This document shows positions 54,079 to 64,000 of a stretch of DNA of 64,000 nt, one piece after another. The position numbers were made by a program, and so were the translations under genes. The DNA is taken from the NCBI RefSeq assembly GCF_002776525.5, contig NC_045437.1:136076797-136140796 (forward strand). The letters are read 5' to 3'. The notes under the pieces are model-generated. The model saw nothing but the letters and a program-made list of their open reading frames with translations. It did not search any database and was not told the origin of the DNA. Numbering within the stretch: the stretch's first letter is position 1; every line of letters starts with the position of its first letter. Source of the stretch: Piliocolobus tephrosceles (lineage: Eukaryota > Chordata > Mammalia > Primates > Cercopithecidae).

Positions 54079-54380
54079 GCCGGGGGCGGTGGCTCACGCC
54101 TGTAATCCCAGCACTTTGGGAGGCTGAGGCAGGCGGATCACAAGGTCAGGAGTTTGAGACCAGCTTGGCCAATATGGTGAAACCCCTTCTCTACTAAAAA
54201 TACAAAAATTAGCCGAGTATGGTGGCAGATGCCTGTAGTCCCAGCTACTCGGGAGACTGAAGCAGGAGAATAGCTTGAACCCGGGAGGCGGAGGTTGTAG
54301 TGAGCCGAAATCAGGCCACTGTACTCCAGCCTGGGAGACAGAGTGAGACTCTGTCTCAAAAAAAAAAAAAAAAAAAAAAA
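54079..54380 (+). mobile_element. Alu (AluS-type)
   Basis: Plus-strand Alu. Target-site duplication 'agaatcacaacccc' (54065-54078) and 'agaataacaacccc' (54381-54394). Confidence 0.96.
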
Positions 54381-54639
54381 AGAATAACAACCCCTTGAGA
54401 ACTGTTTGCAGGTCTATTGCTGGAGGAAGGACGGAAGATAGGAGACAGTATGCATGGTATGGTTGTAATTTTTAAAACGTTTACATATATGTGGAAAAGG
54501 GACTGACACTGTACAGAACTTTGCATTTTTTGGTATTTTTATAAGATTTTTGAATAGTAAACACACATGGCTTTTGTCATCATAAACAAGTTGTTGCTAA
54601 ATAAACAAAGAATAAATTAAAATGAATAAGATGCTACCA

Positions 54640-54837
54640 GCAATTGCTAACATATTCCCTACTCTTATCCTGTGTCAGGTCCTGGGCACCTCTGCTACAC
54701 GTACTATCTCATTTAATCTTCACAGCACCTTCTGGCATGACTACTATTTTTTCATTCTTGTTGTATAACGAGGAAACTGACATTTAGGAAGTGAAGTAAC
54801 TTGCCTAGAACTACACAGTTAGGAAGTTGTATTAGTC
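54640..54837 (-). mobile_element. MIR, cut by an LTR
   Basis: 'cgtactatctcatttaatct', 'acgaggaaactgacatttag', 'ctagaactacacagttagg' match reverse-strand MIR. It may resume at 55272 ('gaagtggagttg'). Confidence 0.85.
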
Positions 54838-55271
54838 TGCTAGGGCTGCCTTATTAAAGTATCACAGACTGGGTGGCTTAAACAACAGAAATTAATTTTC
54901 TCACAGTTCTGGAAACTGGAAGTCCAAGATCAAGGTGTTAGCAATGCTGGTTTCTCCTGAAGCCTTTCTTTTTGGTTGGTAAAAAGAAATAACAATGACT
55001 ACCTTCTTGCTGAGCCCTCACATAGCATTTTCTCTGTACACACACATCCCTGGTGGCTTAGTGTGTCCAAATTTCCTTTTCTTAAAAGGATGCCAGTCAG
55101 ATTGGATTAGGATCTACCCTAATGGCCTTATTTTAACTTAATTACCTCTTTAAGGGTAATTTAAAAATTACCTCTAGCTCCAAATACAGTCACATTCTGA
55201 GATATTGGGAATTAGCGCTTCAATGCATGACTTTTGGGGAGTGGGTGGGGACACAATTCAGCCCATTACCA
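54838..55271 (-). mobile_element. MLT1-type solo LTR
   Basis: Starts 'tgtattagtctgctagggct', contains 'ctcacagttctggaaactgg' and 'gattggattaggatctaccc', ends 'cagcccattacca'. Perfect 5-bp duplication 'gaagt' (54833-54837, 55272-55276). Confidence 0.9.
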
Positions 55272-55276
55272 GAAGT

Positions 55277-55555
55277 GGAGTTGCTAAACCATAGGGAAAT
55301 CTTGTTGAAGACTTTTATTCCATTCAACCTGTGAAGTAGCATCTCATTCTCTCACGGGGCACTTAGGGGCTCACCTCTGGAAGACCAGGAACTGAACTTG
55401 GGTTCTCTGGTCTCCTCCCCACTGCATGGTGGCAACAGCATGGCCACCCAGGGCACCCCTCAGCCAGCATGCCCACCTCCACTATCCACAATGGCAGAGG
55501 ACTTGCTGCCTATGGTTGGAGGACGTGGATGAGGGAGCAGCTGGGAGGATGAACA
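55277..55555. other. Diverged intergenic DNA
   Basis: Possible end of the interrupted MIR ('gaactgaacttgggttctct', near 55390); otherwise unassigned. Confidence 0.4.
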
Positions 55556-55678
55556 GGGAATAATGGCAATAGCTATTGTTTACTGACTCCTCCCCAAGTG
55601 TGCCAGCCACTCTGCCAATGTCACGCCCAATCTTCAGAGCAGTCCTATGAGGTAGGTATTACCGTTGCATCATCTGGG
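55556..55678 (-). mobile_element. MIR fragment
   Basis: 'ggcaatagctattgtttact' and 'cagtcctatgaggtaggtat' are reverse-strand MIR. Confidence 0.78.
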
Positions 55679-55738
55679 ATTTTCTAATTGAAAATGACAG
55701 AAAAACCAACCAAGACTAATTTAAGCAAAACAAGGAAT

Positions 55739-56430
55739 ATATCAGTTATTGGTGCATAATCAACCACCCCAAAATGCAACATTTAAAACAGTAAGTATTT
55801 ATTCTCCAAAAATTAGCTGGGGGTGGTGGCATGAGCCTCTAGTCCCAGCTACTCAGGAGGCTGAGGCAGGTAAATCGCTTGAACCAGGAGGCAGAGTTGC
55901 AGTGAGCCGAGATTGTGCCACTTCACTCCAGCCTGGGTGACAGAGTGAGACTCCATCTCAAAACAAAAAACAAAAACAGTTAAGTATTTATTCTTGGTCA
56001 TGAATCTACAGCGAGCTGGGTGGTTCTTGTGGTCTCCCTGGGCTCAGCCTCTGCGGTTTGCTCTGCTGTTCTTGGCTGAGCTCTTTCGTGCATTTCCAGC
56101 TAGCTGACTGTAAGTTGGTCCAGGATGGCCTTGGCTGGGACAACTGGGTCTCCACACCTCTGGCAGGCTAGCTCAGGCTTGTTCACAGGTCCAAGAGAAC
56201 CAACGTTAAGCGTGCAAAGCTCTTGGAAGGGCATGCTCAGAACTGGCCCTCCATCACTTCTGCCACCTTCTATCGGCCAAAGCAAACCACAACAGCAACC
56301 CAAATTCAGGGAGGAAGGAAATAAATCCCACCTTTTGATAAGAATTGCTGTAAAGCCATATTGCAAGAAGGTGGGAGAACACAGGGAGGAGTGGAGAAAT
56401 GAGGCCATTTTTGTGATTCATCTTCCACAG
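55739..56430 (-). mobile_element. MLT1-type LTR, interrupted by Alu
   Basis: 'ggtgcataatcaaccacccc', 'ggtccaggatggccttggct', 'cttctgccaccttctatcgg' to 'gtgattcatcttccacag'. Perfect 5-bp duplication 'ggaat' (55734-55738, 56431-56435). Confidence 0.82.
55806..55976 (+). mobile_element. Alu, 5'-truncated
   Basis: Starts at the middle linker 'ccaaaaattagctggggg' and has an AAAC tail. 'gtaagtatttattct' before and 'ttaagtatttattct' after form the target-site duplication. Confidence 0.92.
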
Positions 56431-56754
56431 GGAATTTATTAGTCTGTGTATCTATCTGAAAAGTCAAAAGAATCTGGCTTCTGGTACAGCTTAATGTGGA
56501 CACTCAAATAATAATGCCATCTCCTGGCATGGCTCTGCTCCATGGGTTGTTCTGTTCTCAAAAGTGCCCATTCCTGAACCAATCACTGTGGGAGGGAGCG
56601 GGTAGTTTGAGGGAAGTGCTCAGTACCTTAGTCCCTGAGCCAGGGATGAGCTTACACCCAAATCATATAGGCTGAGAGTGGGAGAGGAAGGGACCTCGAC
56701 GGGAATCTAGGGATACCAGGTGGAAGGTGGAAGGCTGCTGGGCAGCACAAGGCA

Positions 56755-56885
56755 TGGATGTCTACTACAATTGTTACTTCTACTTTACAGAGGAGAAAAC
56801 CATGGCTGGGAGAGTTAAGTGCCTTGAGCCAGGTGATTCAGTGTTGGAACAGGGCATTAATCCATGTCTGTGCCACCCTCCTTGG
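56755..56885 (-). mobile_element. MIR fragment
   Basis: 'tactttacagaggagaaaac' and 'cagtgttggaacagggcatt' resemble reverse-strand MIR. Confidence 0.7.
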
Positions 56886-57529
56886 AGCCTGCACACTTTC
56901 CACAACTCCTGGCTGCCTCTCGATCCAGAGAGAGAAGAACATTCTTTACCCAGGCTGCTTGCTAACTCCCCTCGCCAACTATGGGTCATCTTCCTGCTCT
57001 GACCTCAGAGGGCAACAGCCGAGATGAGGAAGGGGCTCAAAGCCACATCACTTGGGGAACTGCTGAAGCACTGGGGCTGGATGGTTTGGAGAAGACTCGG
57101 GGCTGAGAGCTGCCCCAGCATCTGAGCAGCTTTCTAGGAGCACACACAGCTGCAAGGGCAGAACTGGGACCACGAAAAGCAAATGGACCGTAAGGACCCT
57201 CTCAGGGTGGAGGGGGTAGGAGGAGAAGGGTAACTGGGAGAAAGAAGAGGAAGGAGGGAATGAGGAGGGGAGGGACAAGCAGGGGCCCACTGGGTCCCCT
57301 TGAACTTGCCCAGATGATTTCCAGGGGATCTTGTGCACCAGATCCGTAAGGTCAATTGTGTCACCTGGGATTCTCAGACAGTGACTTGGCCAAGTCACAA
57401 AACCCAGACAGGAATCACCTCCTCCTCATCCTCCCTCCCCATTCCAGGAGGCATCTCCTAAGTTCCAACCCAAATCGCCTCCTTTGGAGCCCCAGCGACA
57501 AGAAAGCAGAGCGGCGAGACCACAGCCTT
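56886..57529. other. Unique-looking DNA, no gene recognised
   Basis: GA-rich at 57200-57290. Open frames of about 116 and 76 codons on the reverse strand overlap this composition bias. Confidence 0.4.
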
Positions 57530-57740
57530 TGCCTTGGTCAGAGCAGGGTTCGAGTGTCCTTCTCTGACACTCCTCAGCTATGTAATAGGGAACAGGTTGC
57601 TTTACTTCCCTGAGTCTCTGATTCCTCATCTGAAAATGGGAATAACCCCAACCTCCCAGGGCTGTTGTAGGAACCCAGCGAGCTAACATGTGCCAAGTGC
57701 CTGCACGGAGTGCCAGCCCAGCACATCCTGTATATGGTAC
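57530..57740 (+). mobile_element. MIR
   Basis: 'tccctgagtctctgattcct', 'catctgaaaatgggaataac', 'gggctgttgtaggaacccag' are in plus-strand MIR order. Confidence 0.82.
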
Positions 57741-58650
57741 ATATGCAGCCCCTCAGGCTCCTCTCCACCTCAGGCCCTGCACAGCGCCCCCCGCCGACTC
57801 AGAAATAGGTTCCAGGTGCCACAGACAGGAAACACGGGGCCCTGAGGGGCTCCCTCCCCAGGCCCCTCTCAGCCTGCCCCTCTCTGTTCCTCCCCTCACC
57901 TCCTGGTGCCCACCGACACACAGATCTCTTTCACCTCCAACTGCAGGAACTCGGCAGCTGATTTAGGAGTGCGCTCAGGGCCCAGAATGTAAACCGTTTC
58001 TCACCAGGAATGTGTAAACAACCCATAAAGCAAAGGATTTGGGGCCTGGTCACGTGGCCCAGCTGCCCATAAAATCAAAGCATTGATCTTCGCTCTCCAG
58101 CAAGCCTCTAAGCCACGGGAATGATGGAGGGGGTGCGTCTTGGAAACCTGTAATCTTCCACCATACATCTCAGGTGGCATGTTTGAAGTCCTAGGATGAG
58201 TTATTTATATTATTTTTGCAAAGTGTACTGAAGAGGCATTAGCCAAAACTGCTGGCAATGGGGCTTACAGGGGCCTGGTCACTCAAAAAAATAGGGAGGA
58301 CCAAGGGGTACCCCTAGCAAGTAACTCATGAGCTGGAGTTTCTTTGGGTAGCCAGATAATCAAAGCCAGATTATCTTGCCCAGACTTCCCCAAATCCGGA
58401 TCACCTTCCCAACTTCTGCTGTATTGGTGTACTGCTTGATCTATTATTCACTTCATACTTTTTATTTTAAATCTCTGCTTTTAACTTGGCTTCATTCCAA
58501 ACAATATCCACAAAATCACGTTTGTTATCTTAGTTTTATTTTTTCTCTTATACGTGAAAATCTATTCATAATTTTAAGTAACAAATGTTCACCTTGTACC
58601 ACGAAAAATCATCTAGCTTACCACCAGTGAGCCATACTTTAGGAAACGCT
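57741..58650. other. Unique-looking DNA, no gene recognised
   Basis: GC-rich to about 58100, including a stretch (57985-58110) with 'tgtaaacaa' and 'cacgtg' motifs. AT-rich after 58400. No repeat family recognised. Confidence 0.4.
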
Positions 58651-58654
58651 GACC

Positions 58655-58772
58655 TAGTCAATCACGCCCATTGTACAAATTGGGAAACTGAGGCCCATAG
58701 AAGAAGGATCTTATCCAATGTCACTCAGCTATTGAGGGGCAGACTGGGAGCAGAAGGGATTCAGAACAGCTA
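58655..58772 (-). mobile_element. MIR fragment
   Basis: 'acaaattgggaaactgaggc' and 'ccaatgtcactcagctattg' are reverse-strand MIR core. Confidence 0.78.
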
Positions 58773-58774
58773 CC

Positions 58775-58929
58775 TATTTGTTAAGCATTTACTTGTGTAT
58801 ATTTCCTGATTCACATAACAGTGAGCTAGTGTCTGTCACTGTCCCAGTTTTGCAGATGAGAGAAGTGAAGCCCAGAGAGGTTAAGTGGTTTGTCCAAGGT
58901 CACACAGCTAGTCAGTGACTGAACCAGCA
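58775..58929 (-). mobile_element. MIR, cut by a retrocopy
   Basis: 'cccagttttgcagatgagag' and 'gtccaaggtcacacagctag' are clear MIR. It stops at 'gaaccagca' where a poly-T begins; 'gacttcaaaatctggtcc' near 59433 may be its end. Confidence 0.85.
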
Positions 58930-59432
58930 TTTTTTTTTTTTTAAATATGAAGAAGTGAAAGTTGGTTTTATTATTCATATATTACCAAGCAGGCATCTGA
59001 TGACCTGTGGAATTAGAAGTACCCAGCAGACATTTGCAAGGGGTAGGCACATAGGTCAGCAAATCTAAATGACAGTGATCTTCCCTTAGATTCTTTTCTA
59101 CTGAGGTGAACTGCTCAAAAGACAAGGATGCCTTTAGTCCAGGCTAACCACTGTATCCTCTATTCAATTAACACAGGAAGAAAGACCCTCCTTCCTTCCA
59201 CCACTGGGACTCAACAGTGTACGTTTCCAATCTTAATAGAGCAAAGCCAGGCTTCTGCATTGATGACTGAGGTATAGGAACAGGAGTGGTCCAAGGTTCT
59301 CAAAACACTGATGTTCTGTATTTTTCCAGACTTCCATAAGATTGTCTGCCCCAGATTGTAGGAAATGCTAGTTAGTTTGCTGAACAGACACTATTCAGCA
59401 AGTCAAGAAGCATTCTAACTTAGGTGTGCCTG
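58930..59432 (-). pseudogene. Unidentified retrocopy of an mRNA 3' end
   Basis: On the reverse strand the sequence ends in a 13-base A-tail, with AATAAA about 24 bases upstream (plus strand 'ttttattattcat' near 58957-58969). This is the spacing of a cleaved polyadenylated transcript. It interrupts a MIR and matches no repeat family I know. The rest looks like 3' UTR, with no long open frame. The parent gene is not recognised and no convincing target-site duplication was found. Confidence 0.65.
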
Positions 59433-59455
59433 ACTTCAAAATCTGGTCCTTTCTG

Positions 59456-59524
59456 ATTTAATTATTTATTTATTTATCTTTAAATAATTTTTGTTTTATA
59501 CTTTATTTTTATTTATTTATTTTT
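59456..59524. repeat. (TTTA)n-rich tract
   Basis: ATTT repeats forming the tail of the following reverse-strand Alu. Confidence 0.88.
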
Positions 59525-59808
59525 AATGGAGACACAGTCTTGCTCTATTGTGCAGGCTCGACTGCAGTGGCATAATCTCAGCTCACTGCAACTTCCACCT
59601 CCTGGGCTCAAGCAATTCTCCTGCCTCAGCCTCCTGAGTTGCTGGGATTACAGGCACAGGCCATCGTGCCTGGCTAATTTTTGCATTTTTAGTAGAGACG
59701 GTGTTTCGCCATGTTGACCAGGCTGGTCTGGAACTCCTGACCTCAAGTGATCCTCCTGCCTCAGTCTCACAAAGTGCTAGGATTACCGGTGTCAGCCACT
59801 GCACCAGG
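59525..59808 (-). mobile_element. Alu
   Basis: Reverse-strand Alu from 'tggagacacagtcttgctct' to 'gccactgcaccaggcc'. Confidence 0.92.
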
Positions 59809-59819
59809 CCTGATTGATT

Positions 59820-60107
59820 GATCTTTGAAATTCAGTCTCACCCTGTTGCCCAGGCTGGAGTGCTATGGCGTGATCTCGGCTCATAGCAACCTCTGCTTCC
59901 TGGGTTCAAGCAATTCTCCTGTCTCAGCCTCCCAAGCAGCTGAGACTATGGCGCACACCACCACACCTGGCTAATTTTTGTATTTTTAGTAAATACGGGG
60001 TTTCACTATATTGGTCAGGCTGGTCTCGAACTCCTGACCTCAGGTGATTCACTCACCTCAGCCACCCAAAGTGCTGGGATTATAGGTGTGAGCCACTGTA
60101 CCCAGCT
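59820..60107 (-). mobile_element. Alu
   Basis: Reverse-strand Alu from 'tctttgaaattcagtctcac' to 'gccactgtacccagctgg'. Confidence 0.92.
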
Positions 60108-60276
60108 GGCTTATTTATTTTTTAAAATAGAGACAGAGTCTTGCTCTGTTGCCTAGGCTGGAATGCAGTGGCACCATCACAGCTCACTGCAGCTTCAAAC
60201 CATTGGGCTCAAAGGATCTTCCTGTGTTGACCTCCCAAAGTGCTGGAGCTACAGGTGTAAGCCACTGAGCTGGCCC
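60108..60276 (-). mobile_element. Alu monomer (FLAM-like)
   Basis: Single monomer with ATTT-rich tail, 'cctaggctggaatgcagtgg' and 'gccactgagctggcc'. Third of three adjacent reverse-strand Alus. Confidence 0.85.
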
Positions 60277-60427
60277 CAAAGTCTCGCTCTTAATCACCCA
60301 AGGGAAAGAGGGAGGACAGAGGAAGGAAGGAATGGGATGTATATTTATTTATTTATTTTGAGGAATAGGTAGAGGATGGAACTAAATTGGAAAGAATGGG
60401 ATTTTTTTTTAAGTGCTAGCAACTTTT

Positions 60428-60724
60428 TTTTTTTTTTTTTTTTGGGATGCAGTCTTGCTCTGTCGCCCAGGCTAGAGTGCAGTGGCCGGATCTCAGCTCA
60501 CCGCAACCTCTGCCTCCTGGGTTCACGCCATTCTCCTGCCTCAGCCTCCCGAGTGGCTGGGACCACAGGCGCCCACCACCTCGCCCGGCTAATTTTTTGT
60601 ATTTTTAGTAGAGACGGGGTTTCACGGTGTTAGCCAGGAGGGTCTCGATCTCCTGACCTCGTGATCCGCCCGTCTCGGCCTCCCAAAGTGCTGGGATTAC
60701 AGGCTTGAGCCACCGCGCCCGGCC
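60428..60724 (-). mobile_element. AluY, Old World monkey type
   Basis: 'gcagtggccggatctcagct' and 'caccacctcgcccggctaat'. Perfect 17-bp target-site duplication 'aagtgctagcaactttt' (60411-60427, 60725-60741). Confidence 0.97.
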
Positions 60725-60964
60725 AAGTGCTAGCAACTTTTACTTCCATTGCTGTATCCTACTCTGCTTACCCACCGAGTGTCCTTGTCCCATAAAATTC
60801 TCACCATAGCCTAGAGCTGCCACAAACAACAGTGTGTCTCATCCCCAAAGCCCTGGGCACACGAATGGACAATTCCAGGATCCCAGTGTGATGTGACAAA
60901 AGGAAGCCCTCCACCACTCACACCCTTAGTGGAACCTGCAGAGCTGTGGTTATGGACGCTGGGC

Positions 60965-61185
60965 CTATACTTGGGAAAGTTGGATTTGGGATCAGCCAAC
61001 CTAAAATCAAATCCCAGCTCCTCTGCTCCCTAATTAAGTAAGTTGGGCAAGCCACTCAACCTTGCTCATCCTCAATACTATTGTACCTACCTCATAGGAT
61101 TCTAGTGAGGGTTAAGTCACTACTGCATGTAAAGTGCTTAGCACAGTGCCTGGGACACATGCTTAATATTCTCTATAAAGAGAAA
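60965..61185 (+). mobile_element. MIR, nearly full length
   Basis: 'gttgggcaagccactcaacc', 'acctacctcataggattcta', 'aaagtgcttagcacagtgcc' are in plus-strand order. Confidence 0.88.
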
Positions 61186-61715
61186 AGAGAGAGGGACACT
61201 GAGAAACAATGCCCGTTTCCCCCAGGACCTGACAGCAGATCTACAGCCACCACATGGGCAGCAGCTCAGGGCTATGGATCCAGGACACTGAGGGATGGAG
61301 GGAAAAGCATGGGTAGAAGAGCTAGTCCTAAACCCAGCTTGGAGCAGGAGGTCAGGGCCCCAGATGATGCTAGGTGCCCCTGCTCTTCTCCAACTTGATT
61401 ACAATTCTCCAGCACAAAGTACCGAGAATGCAACATCTTGAAATAAAGAGAAAATGTCTGCAACGATCTGGGTTATTACCTCATTCCTGGAAGAACAGGA
61501 TGTTCTGTAATGCTTGACTAAATGATCCCAGTTGCTCCCAGGGTAGAAACCCAGGGTGGAACCTGGGTTTCAAGGTCCCTGAGCTCAGGTGTGACGTGGG
61601 GCTTGCACAGATAGGGGTCCATCGACCCTAGGCAGTTTACCTAAGCCCTGGGGTACCTGCTCCCTGTGTGTCCTAGGCTTTTGTTTATCCTTGTTGCCTA
61701 CCTGTGAGTAATAAA
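61186..61715. other. Unassigned DNA, possible LTR end
   Basis: The part 61650-61713, continued after the AluY at 62029-62095 ('tgcctgacttgtggttgtgt'), has an 'aataaag' and looks like the R/U5-type end of an LTR, but no family is identified. Confidence 0.35.
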
Positions 61716-62028
61716 GCTTTTTTTTCTTTCTTTCTTTCTTTTTTTTTTGAGACAGAGTCTTGCTCTGTCACCCAGGCTGGAGTGCAGTGGCACGATCTCG
61801 GCTCACTGCAAGCTCTGCCTCCCGGGTTCAGGCCATTCTCCTGCCTCAGCCTCCTGAGTAGCTGGGACTACAGGCGCCTGCCTCCACGCCCGGCTAATTT
61901 TTGTATTTTTAGTAGAGACAGAGTTTCACCGTGTTAACCAGGATGATCTCGATCTCCTGACCTCGTGATTCACCCGCCTCGGCCTCCCAAAGTGCTGGGA
62001 TTACAGGCGTGAGCCACCACGCCTGGCC
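61716..62028 (-). mobile_element. AluY
   Basis: Reverse-strand AluY with TTTC-rich tail; 'aataaag' flanks both sides. Confidence 0.93.
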
Positions 62029-62196
62029 AATAAAGTTGTTTTGCCTGACTTGTGGTTGTGTTCTGTCTCACCTGATGAGAACTAGGAACTGTTACACTTG
62101 GCCATAGAGGAGCCCACTTTATTGTGACAGTCACATGGCTTTGCTGAAACTCTTCTCTCAACTACCAAAGGGGGATCACCTGGGCCCAAATTTATT

Positions 62197-63296
62197 GATT
62201 TACCTACTTATTTTTTAGCTTTATTGAGGTATAATTGATAAAAATTATATATATTTAAAAGTGAACAACTTGATGTTTTGATATACATGTAAATAGTGAA
62301 ATGATCACCATGATCAAGCTGAGTAACATATCCATTGCCTCACATAATTACTTTTCGTGTGTGTGGTAAGAATACTTAAAACCTACCTTCTAAGAAAATT
62401 TCAAGTATCCAATACAGTACTGTTAACTCTAGTCACTGCTGTACATTGGATCTCCAGAACTTACGCATCTTGTGTAACTGGAACTTCATACCCTTTGAAC
62501 AACCTCTCCTTGTTTCTCCCAGCCCCTAACTCCTGGAAAGCACCATTCTACTCTGTGCTTCTGCTAATTCAACTATTTTAGATTCCACTTATACATGAGG
62601 TCCTGCAAGCCATATATCTCATAAGGGGCTAATATCCCAAACACATAAGGAACTCAAACTGCACAATAGCACAAAACAATAAGAACAACAACAGATAATC
62701 TGATTTAAATGTCAGGCAAAGGGCCTGAACAGACATTTTTCAAAAGAAGAACATATGAATGGCCAAAAGCTCTATGAAAAGATGTTCAGCATCACTCATC
62801 ATCAGGGAAATGCAAACCAAAACCACAGTGAGATATCATCTCCTACCTGTTAGAAAGGCCTTCATTGAAAAGACAAAAGATAACAAGTGTTGACAAGGAT
62901 GTGGAGTAAAGGGAAGCCTTACACTCTCTTGGTGGGAATGCAAATTGATACAGCCGTTATGGCAAACAGTATGGAGGCTTCTCAAAACATTAAGAATAGA
63001 ACTACCATATGATCTGGCAATCCCGCTTCTGGGTATAAAGGCAAAGGACTTGAAATCAGTATCACAAAGAGATGTCTGCACTCCCACGTTTACTGCAGCA
63101 TTATTCACAATAGCCAAGATACGAAAACAACCTAAATGTTGTTTCCAACAACATTCGTTTGTATTCAACAAATGGATGAATAAATGTAATGTGGAGAGCG
63201 TGTGTGTGCGTCTGTGCATAAAAACAGGAGATCCTACCACTTGGAACAACACGGATAAACCAGAAGGACATTACGCTAAGTGAAATAAACCGGGAC
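62197..63296 (-). mobile_element. Old L1 with 5' inversion
   Basis: 62197-62607 is an L1M 3' UTR in reverse orientation ('agctttattgaggtataatt'). 62608-63296 is late ORF2 in forward orientation ('aagtgttgacaaggatgtgg', 'ctaccatatgatctggcaat'), ending where the L1 3' UTR begins. Thus the 5' part is inverted. Target-site duplication 'cccaaatttatt' (62185-62196, 63297-63308). Confidence 0.87.
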
Positions 63297-63300
63297 CCCA

Positions 63301-63303
63301 AAT

Positions 63304-63334
<31 letters not shown>

Positions 63335-63475
63335 TTTGAGATGGAGTCTCACTCTTGCCCAGGCTGGAGTACAGTGGCACAATCTCGTCTCACTGCAACG
63401 TCCACCTCCTGGGTTCAAGCGATTTCCAAGGCCTCCCAAAATGTTAGGATTACAGGCACGAGCCACCGTGCCCGG
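63301..63475 (-). mobile_element. Alu with (TTTA)n tail and large internal deletion
   Basis: TTTA repeats to 63338, then an Alu in which 'gttcaagcgatttcc' joins 'aaggcctcccaaaatgtta', dropping about 115 bases. Confidence 0.9.
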
Positions 63476-63595
63476 CCCCACATTTAAATGAATATTTTTA
63501 TGTTCATAGATTCGAGTCCTGGGCTTGTCAGGGCTCATGGTGCTGTCCAAGCTCACAGGGACCAAACTCTAATTTCACAAACCTGAGAACTCTGC

Positions 63596-63623
63596 ACACG
63601 CGCGCGCACACACACACACACAC
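63596..63623. repeat. (CG)/(CA)n microsatellite
   Basis: 'acgcgcgcgcacacac' followed by CA repeats. Confidence 0.93.
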
Positions 63624-63654
63624 AGTTTCACGTGTAAGTGAGAGGTAGCTTTCT

Positions 63655-63845
63655 TGTGTTTAGGGTTTTGATCTTAACTCTGCCATTATGACTGAAATTA
63701 CTGACCTTGGCAAATCTCAGTTTTTCTAATTGTAAAATGGACATAGTCAAATATTCTTAGAGAACTGTTTTGAAGACTATGTGAATAAAACCTATAAAGC
63801 ACTTTCTACAGTGCCTGACACATGGTAAGGGTTCAACACATAAAC
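63655..63845 (+). mobile_element. MIR
   Basis: 'tgaccttggcaaatctcagt', 'tctaattgtaaaatggacat', 'tacagtgcctgacacatgg' are in plus-strand order. Confidence 0.85.
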
Positions 63846-64000
63846 CTAACACACAATTCCTTGTTTCTGAGAAACAACTTCATGGCTCGATTCAGGAAAC
63901 TGATACTGGGAAATGCTTGTTGGGTTCTTGAACAGTGGAAGATAAAAATGTGAAACTTACCAAGTCCATTGCTAAAATCCACTGAATTGCTAAATAAATA

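Larger units (their letters stand above)
55680..56700. mobile_element. Unnamed old interspersed repeat split by an LTR
   Basis: 55680-55738 ('gaaaatgacagaaaaaccaa', 'taatttaagcaaaacaagg') and 56431-56700 ('cattcctgaaccaatcactg', 'cccaaatcatataggctgag') look like two halves of one known-type mammalian repeat that I recognise but cannot name. Confidence 0.55.

Overview
This window is primate nuclear DNA made almost entirely of interspersed repeats, and I find no intact protein-coding gene or RNA gene. The youngest Alu copies (for example at 6918-7208, 38134-38431, 47540-47833, 50004-50308, 52967-53272 and 60428-60724) carry bases typical of Old World monkey AluY lineages: 'gctcaagcctgtaatcc', 'ggcgaggtggcggg'-type and 'gagatccggccactg'-type stretches, or their complements. 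The source is therefore probably a cercopithecid such as a macaque, baboon or vervet. Three runs of exactly 100 N (11346-11445, 14758-14857, 52735-52834) are assembly gaps, each inside a microsatellite.

Layout. 0.8-5 kb: an old L1 3' half carrying several Alus and a Tigger-type DNA transposon. 5-34 kb: mostly unique-looking intergenic or intronic DNA with many ancient MIR and L2 pieces, scattered Alus, MLT1-type LTRs, a hAT element and long polypyrimidine microsatellites grown from Alu tails. 34-52 kb: an L1-rich block. One old plus-strand L1 has been inflated to about 12-13 kb by later insertions: Alus, a processed pseudogene of CIR1, a twin-primed L1 containing a MaLR LTR, and a 3'-truncated L1PA with a broken ORF1. 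52-62 kb: unique-looking DNA with MIRs, MLT1 LTRs, Alus and an unidentified reverse-strand retrocopy of an mRNA 3' end. 62-64 kb: a second twin-primed L1, an internally deleted Alu, a CA repeat and a MIR.

The recognisable gene-derived sequences are the CIR1 retropseudogene (about 38.0-39.5 kb, perhaps to 40.0 kb), the L1 ORF1 remnant (45.4-46.2 kb) and the unidentified retrocopy (58.9-59.4 kb). None looks functional. I see no new coding system. The notable content is the record of rearrangement: nested insertions with readable target-site duplications, a near-perfect hairpin inside an old L1 (35428-35485), a duplicated L2/Alu boundary (32687 and 33651), reused Alu target sites (10975/11285/12506) and two L1 5' inversions. 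Family names come from memory of consensus sequences; boundaries are read by eye and may be off by several bases unless a target-site duplication is quoted.
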